In this document: piece after piece, positions 16,677-26,402 of the stretch
Numbering within the stretch: the first letter of the stretch is position 1
Layout: every line of letters starts with the position of its first letter
NCBI GenBank assembly: GCA_028281765.1
Contig: JANQJF010000059.1
Coordinates: 186,001 to 250,000 of the forward strand
Source of the DNA: Planctomycetota bacterium
GTDB taxonomy: Bacteria > Planctomycetota > UBA1135 > UBA2386
Direction: 5' to 3'
Length of the DNA stretch: 64,000 nucleotides
Translations under genes and position numbers: made by a program
Notes under the pieces: model-generated
Told to the model about the DNA's origin: nothing
The model's database searches: none
Seen by the model: only the letters and a program-made list of their open reading frames with translations

Positions 16677-17671
16677 TCGGAGAACGTAACCGAGACTCCT
16701 GGCGACGACTCCAGCTGTCCACTCGCCAGATCGAACGGGAAGCCCTGCACGTAGATCGAGCCCTGCACGGGAGCGAACATCCGCAGACCGAACACGGCCG
16801 TCCCGATCGCATCGGTCGGCAGCACGCCGGTCGCGAGAATCGTGGTGTTCAGTGTGCAGCTCGGATCGAGCGGGATCGGCACCGCCGCGGGTTCGAGTCC
16901 GATCGCGAGCACCGCGAACGCGTCGGGGACGCTGCCACCGACGGTCAGCTCGAGCTCATGGACACCCGGGCCCGGCGCGTCCACGACCGACAGCGTCGCG
17001 CCACAGCTGGCGCCGTACGACTGCAGGACCGCGGGCGCAGGCGCCGCGTCCGGCACGAACGTCACCGAGGCGCTCGCGGACGCGCCCAAGACGCATCCAC
17101 CCGGGACACAGTCATGGCTCGCCCGGCAGTAGACGGAGACGGTCGTCGAACCGTTGAGCACGGCCGGGATCACCGTCGACCCGACGACACCCGAGACGTC
17201 GACCCCGTCGAGACCGATGTCGACGTCCGCGATAGTCGTGCTCGTCCCCCACGGAGACGCGCCGCCCATGCTCGTCGAAATGTGGAACGCGCCGGTCGCG
17301 TACCCCTCGAAGATGCAGTGCACTCTGCTGACCGAGTTGCCGATGATCGAACTCGGCGCCTGGCACGTCATGCCGACGCCATCGCTCTGCACCGAGACGT
17401 TGTGGAACCCTTGCGGCCCGGAGAAGCAGAAGAACTGGAACTGGGAAACGATCTCAGCACCCGCCGGCGGCACGCTGGGCGCACCATCCCAGAACGGCAC
17501 GCATGACGGACCGCTCGGGGACCCCCAGAACTCTTGCTGCTGGGAGAGCACGGTGACGTCGATCTGGGACGTCGAAGGCGCTGCCAAGACCGCGGCAGCG
17601 AAGAGCAAGAACGGCGCGTGAAGCGCACGAGCGCAGGTTGGCTTTTCCCGATAGCCGTGTGATTCGTTCAT
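16673..17671 (-). CDS. Secreted cysteine-containing protein, first of a tandem pair
   Basis: 332 aa. Signal peptide with a long basic N-region (MNESHGYREKPTCARALHAPFLLFAAAVLAAPSTSQ). The body matches the downstream gene block by block (QIDVTVLSQQQEF, VPFWDGAPSVPP, GAEIVSQFQFFC, DIGLDGVDV), and both end with the same domain (SYGASCGATLSVVDAPGPGVHELEL, identical in many positions). A strong AGGAGG lies nine bases before the ATG. Function unknown; the pairing suggests two surface components made in equal amounts. Confidence 0.8.
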   Translation of the reverse strand: MNESHGYREKPTCARALHAPFLLFAAAVLAAPSTSQIDVTVLSQQQEFWGSPSGPSCVPFWDGAPSVPPAGAEIVSQFQFFCFSGPQGFHNVSVQSDGVGMTCQAPSSIIGNSVSRVHCIFEGYATGAFHISTSMGGASPWGTSTTIADVDIGLDGVDVSGVVGSTVIPAVLNGSTTVSVYCRASHDCVPGGCVLGASASASVTFVPDAAPAPAVLQSYGASCGATLSVVDAPGPGVHELELTVGGSVPDAFAVLAIGLEPAAVPIPLDPSCTLNTTILATGVLPTDAIGTAVFGLRMFAPVQGSIYVQGFPFDLASGQLESSPGVSVTFSD

Positions 17672-17929
17672 TGACGAATACCTCCTGAGCGCAGTGTAGC
17701 GGAGTCAGCTCGGGGAGTAACGCCATCCGTCGATCGCAGCAGACGGGCGAGCGATCTCGGCCGGGTCGCTCGGGCCGGAACGGGACGCACACGCGGCGGA
17801 TGCGCCCCGGAAAGCCCCTCGTCCGGCCGATTCTCGATTCCGGCGGGCGCTGCCGAAAAACCGGCTTCGCTACTCAGAAGGCTGTCCCTTCTCGGGTCGA
17901 ACTGACACCCGAACCGCGAGGACAACCCA

Positions 17930-18040
17930 ATGCGCCGCTCGACCAAGCTTCAAGAAACGTTCGCCCTGCTCCTGACCGCCGGCATGGCGATCACGCTCTA
18001 CGCCGGCTTCCTCTGGGAGGTGCGAATCGCCGGCGCATGA
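17930..18040 (+). CDS. Small 36-aa single-pass membrane peptide
   Basis: MRRSTKLQETFALLLTAGMA begins a 36-residue peptide with a positively charged N-terminus, one hydrophobic helix (about 11-29, containing LLLTAGMAITLYAGF) and a short tail EVRIAGA. GAGG sits seven to eight bases upstream of the ATG. It stands alone in 400 bp between the secreted pair and the helicase, ending 28 bp before the convergent helicase stop. The topology and start signal make it more likely real than chance, but I recognise no family. Confidence 0.5.
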   Translation: MRRSTKLQETFALLLTAGMAITLYAGFLWEVRIAGA

Positions 18041-18067
18041 TGCGCCGGGAACTCGAGCCCGCGCCGA

Positions 18068-19537
<1,470 letters not shown>

Positions 19538-19854
19538 GTTGTATCTCGTTAGGGTGGGGCGGCGCCGCGTCTGGCGAGCTGCCGCCGGGGGAATCGAGGG
19601 GGTGTACAAGAAATCGGCTGTCGAGAATTGCGACTTGAGCCGTTGGGACCCTCGCAGGGGACAATCGGCGATCGTCCCGGTTGTTTCGCCGGGTTTATAC
19701 GGCGAGGCGGACCGCTCATGCAAGGGTGGCCGGATCCGGGCCGTTCCCCGGCAACGGGCCGGATCGCGGCTGGGCGGGCCGGAACACCCCATGGGATCAA
19801 GGTCTCGGATCGGAATGGCCGATCCACTCGACACCCCTGATCGAGGAGATCCCG
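19538..19854. other. 317-bp divergent intergenic region with a stem-loop
   Basis: Separates the helicase (minus) from the NTF2-like gene (plus). I see no gene in it. A stem-loop lies at 19733-19766: GATCCGG pairs with CCGGATC, then CCGTT with AACGG around a CCCCGGC loop, with a small internal loop. A TTATAC box at 19695-19700 could be a plus-strand -10. The long leader on the helicase side would suit post-transcriptional control of an RNA helicase, but no specific element is recognisable. Confidence 0.35.
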
Positions 19855-20385
19855 ATGAACTGGACACCCAAACCCCTCCGCGCCGCAGTCTTGCTCGGCG
19901 CCGTCGCATTGGCTCCGTGGAGCGGACACTCGACGACTCCCGTGGCCGGGAGGGCCGCGGTGCAAGCCGCCACCCTGAAGTTCCTCGAAGCCCAAGACCG
20001 GTCCGGCCGCGCCATGAAGCGGTGGATGTTGGAAATCAACCAGAAGGGCCAACCGCACGCCGATGTCGGGGCGGACGGCACGCCCTGGTGCGCCGCGGGC
20101 ACGCAGTCGTTTGTCACGTCTTTCGCCGACACGGTCGCGACGTCGAAGGATGGATCGCGCACGCTTCGCACGACCGACGTGCACTTCCGGGACCTCGAAT
20201 GCGAGCCCGTGAGCTACTCCATCATCGACTTCGACCGCCGCTACCGCGTCGGCGACGAAGAGTTCGTCCAGCCGATGCGCGCGACCGTGATCTTGCGCTG
20301 GCTCGACGGCTGGAAGATCACGCATTGGCACGCGTCGCTGCGCGAAGCCAAGCGCGAGCCCGCCGCCACGCCATCGAAGCGGTAG
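19855..20385 (+). CDS. Secreted NTF2-like (SnoaL-type) domain protein
   Basis: 176 aa. Start ATG 19855 with GAGGAGA six bases upstream. Signal-like hydrophobic N-terminus (LRAAVLLGAVALAPWSGHS). The remainder is a single cone-shaped NTF2-like fold: N-terminal helix with ATLKFLEAQD, then beta strands ending in the typical WLDGWKITHWHAS. Such domains serve as small-ligand pockets or enzymes (DUF4440/SnoaL group); no catalytic set can be named. The stop lies six bases from the convergent oxidase gene. Confidence 0.7.
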   Translation: MNWTPKPLRAAVLLGAVALAPWSGHSTTPVAGRAAVQAATLKFLEAQDRSGRAMKRWMLEINQKGQPHADVGADGTPWCAAGTQSFVTSFADTVATSKDGSRTLRTTDVHFRDLECEPVSYSIIDFDRRYRVGDEEFVQPMRATVILRWLDGWKITHWHASLREAKREPAATPSKR

Positions 20386-20391
20386 CCTCCG

Positions 20392-21807
20392 CTACTCCGA
20401 ACCGAGCAGCCGCCGCGACAGGTCCGTCTGCAGGACTCCGTCCGGGTCGAGTCGATCCTTTAACGCCCGGAACTGCTCGACGGCGCCACTGCCGTGGATC
20501 CGCTCGAACGAACTTTCGAGCAGGGTCGCATCCTTCGCGTAGTAGAAGCGTCCGCCCGCATCGAGCACGACCTCGGCCATGCGATGCGTCAGCTCCCACA
20601 CCGCCTTCCGACGCGAAGCGCCGCCGACGTAGAAGTCCATGGCCATCGAGAAGCCGTCGACCGCGTGCGTCATCAGGAACTTGTCGACGCGGTGACGCTT
20701 CAGCACGCCGAGATACGGCACGAGGTTGGCGTCGTGACACATCTCGATCAGGCGACGCAGCACGCGGCTCGCTTCGGCGTGCGGGATGAACGGCTGGAAC
20801 TGGATCAGCGGCGAGAACGCACGATTCCAGTTCGGCACGTAGTCGAGCAGGAAGTGGAACGCACCGTGCGTCTGCGGATAGGGCGACTTCCACCCTTCGC
20901 CGAAGCCCGCCTGGAACTTCGCCCAGTTCACCATCGGAACGAAGCCGAGGTGGTGCGCGAGCCACATGCCGGGCCAGATCCAGCCCTTCGGCACGACGCC
21001 GAAGAGCGTCGTCGGCACATCCTGCCGATCGGGCGACAGCATGCTCTCGCCGTCCGGGTCCTCGCCTTGCTTGAACTGCACCGCGCGGTGCATCTCACCG
21101 CGGCCGAGCGCCTTGCCCTTGGCGTGGAGGTCGATCCAACCGACAAGGTAGTCCGACTCGTCCTTCAGGTCCTCGATCATCGACAAGTTGTCGTCGAGAT
21201 CACGCGTCGGAATCCCCCAGACGCGCATGCGGCCGGAATACACCTTCTTCAGCTTCAGCTCGAGTTCGGTGATGCAGCCAAGCATGCCGAAGCCCGAGAC
21301 TACCGCGTGGAAGATGTCGACGTTCTCCTTGCGCGAGCATTCGAGCAACTCTCCGCTCGGCGTCGCGAGCCGCAGCGACTCGATGTGGTCCCCGAACGTG
21401 CCGACGGCGTAGTTGTTCTTGCCGTGGATGTTCATCGACGCCGCGCCACCGACCGACACCTGCTGCGTGCCCGGCACGACGGCCGGCCAGAAACCCTGGC
21501 CGATCGAGTGACACCAGAGCTCCCGAATCGTCACTCCGGGCTCGACGCGCGCGATGCCGTTCTCCGCGTCGAAGTCGAGGATGCGATTCATCCCCGTGAA
21601 GTCGATCACGCGCCCGTCCGGGTTGATCGAAGCGTCTCCGTACGAACATCCGCTGCCGCGGAGTGCGACGCCGCGCGGACCGTGGGAGTCAGCCAGCGCA
21701 TCCACGATCTGTCCTTGATCCGTCGGTCGCAGCACTTCGCTCGTGCCGCCGACCGAGTCGCCCCATCCGCGCACCGATTCCGATCGCCAATTCATCGTGC
21801 TGCTCAT
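20392..21807 (-). CDS. FAD-linked oxidase, DprE1-like
   Basis: About 471 aa. FAD-binding type 4 (vanillyl-alcohol oxidase/PCMH) domain: GVALRGSGCSYGDAS, VEPGVTIREL, VPGTQQVSVGGAASMNIHGKN, and GFGMLGCITELELKL; C-terminal half of D-arabinono-1,4-lactone-oxidase type. Arrangement and neighbour match DprE1, which oxidises decaprenylphosphoryl-ribose at C2' so that DprE2 can reduce the keto sugar. GTG 21813, ATG 21807 and ATG 21795 are alternative starts. The upstream gene on the same strand encodes the matching short-chain reductase. Whether the substrate is a polyprenyl-phosphoryl ribose in this organism is inference. Confidence 0.75.
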   Translation of the reverse strand: MSSTMNWRSESVRGWGDSVGGTSEVLRPTDQGQIVDALADSHGPRGVALRGSGCSYGDASINPDGRVIDFTGMNRILDFDAENGIARVEPGVTIRELWCHSIGQGFWPAVVPGTQQVSVGGAASMNIHGKNNYAVGTFGDHIESLRLATPSGELLECSRKENVDIFHAVVSGFGMLGCITELELKLKKVYSGRMRVWGIPTRDLDDNLSMIEDLKDESDYLVGWIDLHAKGKALGRGEMHRAVQFKQGEDPDGESMLSPDRQDVPTTLFGVVPKGWIWPGMWLAHHLGFVPMVNWAKFQAGFGEGWKSPYPQTHGAFHFLLDYVPNWNRAFSPLIQFQPFIPHAEASRVLRRLIEMCHDANLVPYLGVLKRHRVDKFLMTHAVDGFSMAMDFYVGGASRRKAVWELTHRMAEVVLDAGGRFYYAKDATLLESSFERIHGSGAVEQFRALKDRLDPDGVLQTDLSRRLLGSE

Positions 21808-21823
21808 CGCCACTCGCTGCGGC

Positions 21824-22576
21824 TCAGACGCTCATCTTCCGGAACAGGAACGACGGGATGTTGCGGATCACGAACATGATCAGACGCCATTTCCACGGCA
21901 CGTAGACGATGGCTCGGCCGCGGTCTCGCGCCTTGAGGATCGTCTTCGCCGCCTGCTCGGCCGAGATTGCCATCGGGACATCCAACCCCTCTGTCATCGG
22001 CGTATGGACCGGCCCGGGTCGAGCCGTAGTGACGCGGATTCCGTGTCGCCAGAGACGGTTGCGGATGCTCTCGAGGTGCGTGTCCTGCCCGGCCTTGGAC
22101 GCGTTGTAGCCCGGCCGGTCGAGCCGACCGCGGTCTCCGGCAACCGAGGTCACACCGACGATGTGACCGGCTTTGCGCGGCAGGAAGCGGCGCGCTGCAG
22201 CGTTCACCCACGCCATCGAGCCGATCGTGTTGATCTGCACCATGAGCGCGTCCTTGTCGGTCGGGAACTCGTCGAGCGCAACCTCCGGCATCACGCCCGC
22301 GACGAAGTGCAATTCGTCGACCTCGCCGTGCTCGGCCTCGATCTTCTTGAACAGTGCGTCGACGGACTCGATATCCGTCACGTCGTGCTCGTAGGGGTAG
22401 ATCCGCGTCGCGCCGACCTTGTCGTTGATATCCTTGGCGACGGCCTCGAGCTGATCGAGGCGGCGCGCGAGGATCGCGACCGGGCGGGCCTCGTGCGCGA
22501 GACGGAGCGCGAGGGCCTGGCCGATGCCCGAGGAGGCGCCGACTACGATGACGGTTCCGGAGGTCTTGCGAGGCAT
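21824..22576 (-). CDS. Short-chain dehydrogenase, DprE2-like
   Basis: 250 aa classical SDR: TVIVVGASSGIGQAL (TGxxxGIG-type nucleotide motif), the NAG-equivalent replaced by VAGVMPE, and the YNASKAG Tyr-Lys pair with catalytic Ser in VTSVAGDRGR. The C-terminus ends in a hydrophobic, membrane-associating segment (WRLIMFVIRNIPSFLF), typical for DprE2-type keto-reductases. It is followed after 16 bp by the DprE1-like oxidase, so together they could perform a two-step epimerisation on a lipid-linked sugar. A TATACA box lies about 25-30 nt upstream of the start and overlaps a TATATG for the divergent gene. Confidence 0.78.
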   Translation of the reverse strand: MPRKTSGTVIVVGASSGIGQALALRLAHEARPVAILARRLDQLEAVAKDINDKVGATRIYPYEHDVTDIESVDALFKKIEAEHGEVDELHFVAGVMPEVALDEFPTDKDALMVQINTIGSMAWVNAAARRFLPRKAGHIVGVTSVAGDRGRLDRPGYNASKAGQDTHLESIRNRLWRHGIRVTTARPGPVHTPMTEGLDVPMAISAEQAAKTILKARDRGRAIVYVPWKWRLIMFVIRNIPSFLFRKMSV

Positions 22577-22634
22577 TCGAGAAGTCGCGGGAGGATCGAG
22601 CCCGTCTGTATATGGTGTCGGTGCCAGGACCGCC

Positions 22635-23831
22635 ATGGCCGACGCCCCTCCCGCAGCCGCGAAATCGCGGATCCGACGACTTCTTCCCAAGCTCGCGATC
22701 GCTGCGGTCGCGCTGCTCGTGTGCGACCAGATCGTCAACTACGCGGTGCTAGGGGAAGGATGGCTCGGGGGGCGACGGATCGCGCCGTTCGACCCGCCGA
22801 TCTTCACCAAGGGCCAGCTCGCGAAGATCGAATCGCTCGCGATGGCGGCGGCTTCGCCTGGCGACTCCCCACTCGGGGACGTGGTGTTCGACGCGGAGCT
22901 CGGCTGGTGCACGCCGCCGGAGGGCAGCTCGGATCGTGTGGGACAAGCCGGCTCCAGGGTCGGCGCGTCCGCCGTTCCGCGGGAACGAACGGACGGCGTC
23001 CGGCGCATTGCGACGTTCGGATGCTCGTTCACCTACGGATCCGAGGTCGAAGCCCCCGACGCGTGGCCGGCACAGCTCGACGCGATGCGCGACGATCTCG
23101 AAGTCCTGAACTTCGGCGTGCCCGGATACGGCCCCGACCAGGCCCTGATGCGGTTCCTGCGCGTCCGAGACAGCATCGACGTCGACGAGGTCTGGCTCGG
23201 CCTGCTCCCCGTCACCGTGATGCGGCTCGTCTCGATGTATCGCCCCGCGCTTCGGCACTACACGAACACCGTCGCGTGCAAGCCGCGCTTCGTGCTCGGC
23301 ATCGCCGACGACCTCGTGCTGGTCGACAACCCGGCACAGTCGATCGGCGATCTCGTCGACCTGCTGCGCACCCCCCATCGCTTCTCCGAGCTGATCGAAC
23401 ACGACGCGTGGATGGCGCAAACGGACGCGGCGTATCGCCCGCGCGGCGAGTCGTTCGCGCACTACTTCGCGACGTCGCGACTCGCCCTCACGTTGCTCGA
23501 CCGGCGCAACCGCGACTGGCCCCCGCACTTTCAGGACGAAGCCAGCGAGCCGCGCCGCGTGCTCGAATCGGTGTTGCAGGAGTTCGTGACGCGGTCGAAG
23601 GAGACCGGCGCAGAGTTCCGACTCGTCCTCCTCGCGGACCACGAGTCGCTGGCCCGCCGCGCGCAGAACGGTCGCACGGAGTGGGACGAGTTCGTGCATT
23701 CGCACGCATTCGCGATCGACCCGAGCGCAGCACTGCAGGACGCGGGTGACGGGCTCTGGGCCACGAACGGTCACTACTCGGCGAAGGGCAACCGAGTCGT
23801 CGCGGAAGCGCTGTCCGACGTGATCCGCTGA
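22635..23831 (+). CDS. Membrane-anchored SGNH-hydrolase-like protein
   Basis: 398 aa. One N-terminal membrane helix (LLPKLAIAAVALLVCDQIVNYAVL) with a basic preceding segment, so the body is likely extracytoplasmic. SGNH/GDSL features: block I Ser in ATFGCSFTYGSEV, block II Gly in NFGVPGYGPDQ, and the C-terminal block V-like WATNGHYSAKGNRVVAEAL, where N-x-H replaces the usual D-x-x-H. Related planctomycete proteins often act on acyl groups of surface sugars (inference). Start ATG 22635; the frame extends further up but overlaps the divergent reductase gene. Confidence 0.7.
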   Translation: MADAPPAAAKSRIRRLLPKLAIAAVALLVCDQIVNYAVLGEGWLGGRRIAPFDPPIFTKGQLAKIESLAMAAASPGDSPLGDVVFDAELGWCTPPEGSSDRVGQAGSRVGASAVPRERTDGVRRIATFGCSFTYGSEVEAPDAWPAQLDAMRDDLEVLNFGVPGYGPDQALMRFLRVRDSIDVDEVWLGLLPVTVMRLVSMYRPALRHYTNTVACKPRFVLGIADDLVLVDNPAQSIGDLVDLLRTPHRFSELIEHDAWMAQTDAAYRPRGESFAHYFATSRLALTLLDRRNRDWPPHFQDEASEPRRVLESVLQEFVTRSKETGAEFRLVLLADHESLARRAQNGRTEWDEFVHSHAFAIDPSAALQDAGDGLWATNGHYSAKGNRVVAEALSDVIR

Positions 23832-23836
23832 TCGCG

Positions 23837-24964
23837 TCAGAACTCGATCTGTAGCCGCACCCCTACCGCGAGCACTTCGCCGAGGTCGGAGCGTTCTCCG
23901 TAGACCGCGTCGAACATGACGCGCATCTTGCGGGTCGCGTACCAGTTCACGCCGGTCGTCAGGTCCACGAGTCTCTCGTTCGGGCCGAACCGGCTGCCGA
24001 GATCCAGCCAGGAGAGCCGCGCCTTCAGCTCGACCGCGCCGATGCCGCCTTCGAGCACGGACCGGAAGGGCTTCACGCGGAAGAATCGCGCGCGGGTCGG
24101 CTGATACGTGCGGCGATCGCCGGACGTCACGAACCGACTCACCTGCACCGATCCCCCGCGCGGGCTCGCGTCGCCCGCCGCGCTCTGCGATGCCGCCTGC
24201 GTCCATTCGAACTGCACCGTCGTCGCGTCGCGCATCCACGCCGCCTCGACGCCCGCGACGAACTCGCGCGACGCCGTGAATTCTCCGGTCGAGATCACTC
24301 GCGGCAGAAGGCGCAGCTCCGGCCGCGCGGAGTACGACAGCGTCCCGTCGCCGATCCAGCGCTGGCTCAGCGCGACTCCGACGTGCACGAGCTCGCGTAT
24401 GTCGTCGTCCTCGTCGCGCTCGCCGACAAACGGCAGCCAAGTCCCGCGCCCCGTGATGGCCCAGGTGTCGTCGTCGGGCCCGAGGCCGCGCGCTTCGCCT
24501 TCGCGCCCCGGGTCCCGCACGATCGCGAGCGCCCAGGTCGCGCGTTCGTCCGGACTCATGCGCGCGACGCCCACACCGACGTTCCGCCCGGGCTGGATGC
24601 GCGCCGGCAGCGCCCGCCCCAGGAAGGTCATGTCGCGCGTCGGCGTCTGCCGCTCGAACCCGAACGGCTCACGGATCGATCCGACGGACACCGTCGTGTC
24701 GCACGGCATGTCGCGCAGCGACAGATACAGACCGCGGAACTGCAGGTCTTCCTCCGCGAACTCGAGCTGCGTGAAGTAGCGCAGCCGCTCCTCGAACGCT
24801 TCGCCGACCAACCGAATCCGCGCGCGACGAATCGTCGCGTCTTCATCCACTTCGCCGACATCGGACTCCAACCCATCGCGCGCATGCGGCAGCACGACAT
24901 CCGCATCCAAGCGCCCCGATAGTTGTTGCGGCGCACAAACAAGCGCAAGACCTAGTAGGAGCAA
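23837..24964 (-). CDS. Phosphate-selective porin O/P-like outer membrane protein
   Basis: 375 aa, exported by a signal peptide around LLLLGLALVCAPQQLSG. The pattern RRARIRLVGEAFEERLRYFTQLEFAEEDLQFRGLYLSLRD, then GSIREPFGFERQT and FLGRALP, is characteristic of OprO/OprP porins (PF07396), followed by alternating beta strands and a C-terminal Phe (VGVRLQIEF) as needed for barrel assembly. Likely an anion/phosphate channel. Start TTG 24964 is the best initiator with GGAGA upstream, but a CTG eight codons earlier would add a basic n-region (SRFARRR). Two matching palindromes upstream may be operators. Confidence 0.78.
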   Translation of the reverse strand: MLLLGLALVCAPQQLSGRLDADVVLPHARDGLESDVGEVDEDATIRRARIRLVGEAFEERLRYFTQLEFAEEDLQFRGLYLSLRDMPCDTTVSVGSIREPFGFERQTPTRDMTFLGRALPARIQPGRNVGVGVARMSPDERATWALAIVRDPGREGEARGLGPDDDTWAITGRGTWLPFVGERDEDDDIRELVHVGVALSQRWIGDGTLSYSARPELRLLPRVISTGEFTASREFVAGVEAAWMRDATTVQFEWTQAASQSAAGDASPRGGSVQVSRFVTSGDRRTYQPTRARFFRVKPFRSVLEGGIGAVELKARLSWLDLGSRFGPNERLVDLTTGVNWYATRKMRVMFDAVYGERSDLGEVLAVGVRLQIEF

Positions 24965-24990
24965 TCGTCTCCGTGCAAAACGCGACAGTC

Positions 24991-25012
24991 AGTGTTACGG
25001 CTGCGTAACACT
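24991..25012. promoter_or_regulatory. Operator-like inverted repeat 1 upstream of porin
   Basis: AGTGTTACG-GCTG-CGTAACACT: perfect 9-bp arms with a 4-bp spacer, 27-48 bp upstream of the porin TTG. The core GTTACG-N4-CGTAAC recurs at 25069-25086, which favours a protein-binding site over a chance hairpin. Confidence 0.5.
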
Positions 25013-25068
25013 CGCGCGCGCGCGGCCGGAACGCAAGACTTCGCGACTTTCCGCGAACGTCATCGAGG

Positions 25069-25086
25069 CGTTACGCCAACGTAACG
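25069..25086. promoter_or_regulatory. Operator-like inverted repeat 2 upstream of porin
   Basis: CGTTACG-CCAA-CGTAACG: perfect 7-bp arms, same 4-bp spacer and same core as the site at 24991. The centres are about 76 bp apart, roughly seven helical turns, so two dimers could bind on one DNA face and loop the promoter. Confidence 0.5.
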
Positions 25087-25124
25087 TCGAGTAGTCGCAT
25101 TCTGCACGGAGACAAATGCGTCAC

Positions 25125-26300
25125 TCAGATGTTGTCGAGGCGGATGGCGCCGGTCGGGCAGTTGCGCTCGCAGGCAGCGTCGCGGGTGCACTCGTAGTTG
25201 TGGAGCTTGCGCACGACGCTGCCCCTCGGCACCGCGGCGAAGCCCTGCGTCGCGCACGTCGTCGCGCAAATTCCGCAGTGGATACACGCGTTCATGTCGA
25301 CGTCGAGGTGCACGTAATCGCGCGGCACCGGAACGGTGCGGTCGACGTCGCGCAACGTCACCGGATCCGCGAGATACCGCGTCAGCGGATTCGTCGACAG
25401 CACCTCGAGCGCCTCGCGCTCGCCGACGCGCACGAGCTCCTCGAGGTGCGGCTGATCGAGAATGCCCATGAACCCGACCTTGGGCTTCATCAGCACGACG
25501 TTGTCGGTGACGTAGCGGTGTAGATTGTGCTCGTTGAGCACGTTGCCCATGATGTCGTAGGTCTGGAAGAGAATGTGCGGGAGCGACTTCCGGTACGGCA
25601 CCGCCTCGTTCACGTCGCGGATCGACAGGTCGATCGCGATGATCAGGTCCGCCTTGCGGAGGTGCCCGACCTTCAGCGACAGCGACTCGGCCATGCCGCC
25701 GTCGATGTAGTGATCGCCGTCGAACTCCATCGGCTCGTAGACGCCCGGCAAGCAGCTGCTCGCGTAGACCGCTTGCGCAACCGGCAGTTCGCGATCGCCG
25801 GGCATCCCGAAGTAGCGCATCGAGCCACGCGACAGGGACAGCGCGTTGCAGAAGAACGGCCGCTGCAGCTCGTCGAAGCTCTTCTCGGTGATGTGCTCCT
25901 CGAGGAACGCGAGGAAGTGCTTGCCCTTGTAGACGGAGGCGTGGCGGTAGCCCTTGACCAGGAACTTGAGCAGGTTGAGCTTCAGGTAGTCCTTGACCGT
26001 GATCTCGCGGACGACCTCTTCGATCGAGGTGCTGTCCCGCCCCTGGGCGAACAGCGCACCCATCACGGCGCCCATGCTGGTGCCGACGACCTCGTCGATT
26101 TCGATGCCCAGCCGCTCGATCGCCCGGATGACGCCGATGTGGGCGAAGCCCTTCATCCCGCCGCCACCGAGCACCAGAACTACCTTGGGACGGCGACGTT
26201 CCGCGTGCCCGTTGCCGTTCGCCTGGACCTCGGGCCGCGGGGACCCCGCCCCGTTCGTCGCTGAGCCGTTCTGGCCGACTGGATGTTCTGCCTGCGTCAA
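25125..26300 (-). CDS. Patatin-like phospholipase fused to C-terminal 4Fe-4S ferredoxin domain
   Basis: About 391 aa from TTG 26300. Patatin fold: oxyanion motif GGGGMKGFAHIG, nucleophile in GTSMGAVMG (GxSxG) and catalytic Asp in YIDGGMAES, so a Ser-Asp dyad lipid acyl hydrolase is expected. After about residue 300 comes a bacterial ferredoxin-type segment: CIHCGICATTCATQG and, further on, CTRDAACERNCPTGAI, able to hold one or two iron-sulfur clusters. I know no characterised patatin with this tail. The frame is open far upstream into the divergent ligase, but homology starts only at RRRPKVVLVLGGGG. Divergent from the lipid-metabolism genes at 26403. Confidence 0.8.
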   Translation of the reverse strand: MTQAEHPVGQNGSATNGAGSPRPEVQANGNGHAERRRPKVVLVLGGGGMKGFAHIGVIRAIERLGIEIDEVVGTSMGAVMGALFAQGRDSTSIEEVVREITVKDYLKLNLLKFLVKGYRHASVYKGKHFLAFLEEHITEKSFDELQRPFFCNALSLSRGSMRYFGMPGDRELPVAQAVYASSCLPGVYEPMEFDGDHYIDGGMAESLSLKVGHLRKADLIIAIDLSIRDVNEAVPYRKSLPHILFQTYDIMGNVLNEHNLHRYVTDNVVLMKPKVGFMGILDQPHLEELVRVGEREALEVLSTNPLTRYLADPVTLRDVDRTVPVPRDYVHLDVDMNACIHCGICATTCATQGFAAVPRGSVVRKLHNYECTRDAACERNCPTGAIRLDNI

Positions 26301-26402
26301 AAGGTGATCTCTGCCTACAGCCGATAGATCGGATGGCAGGCGTAGTTGCCTGAAACCTTCGATCGCAGGGCATCTAGAGAAAGGCAGGGGCGGTCCCCGA
26401 CG

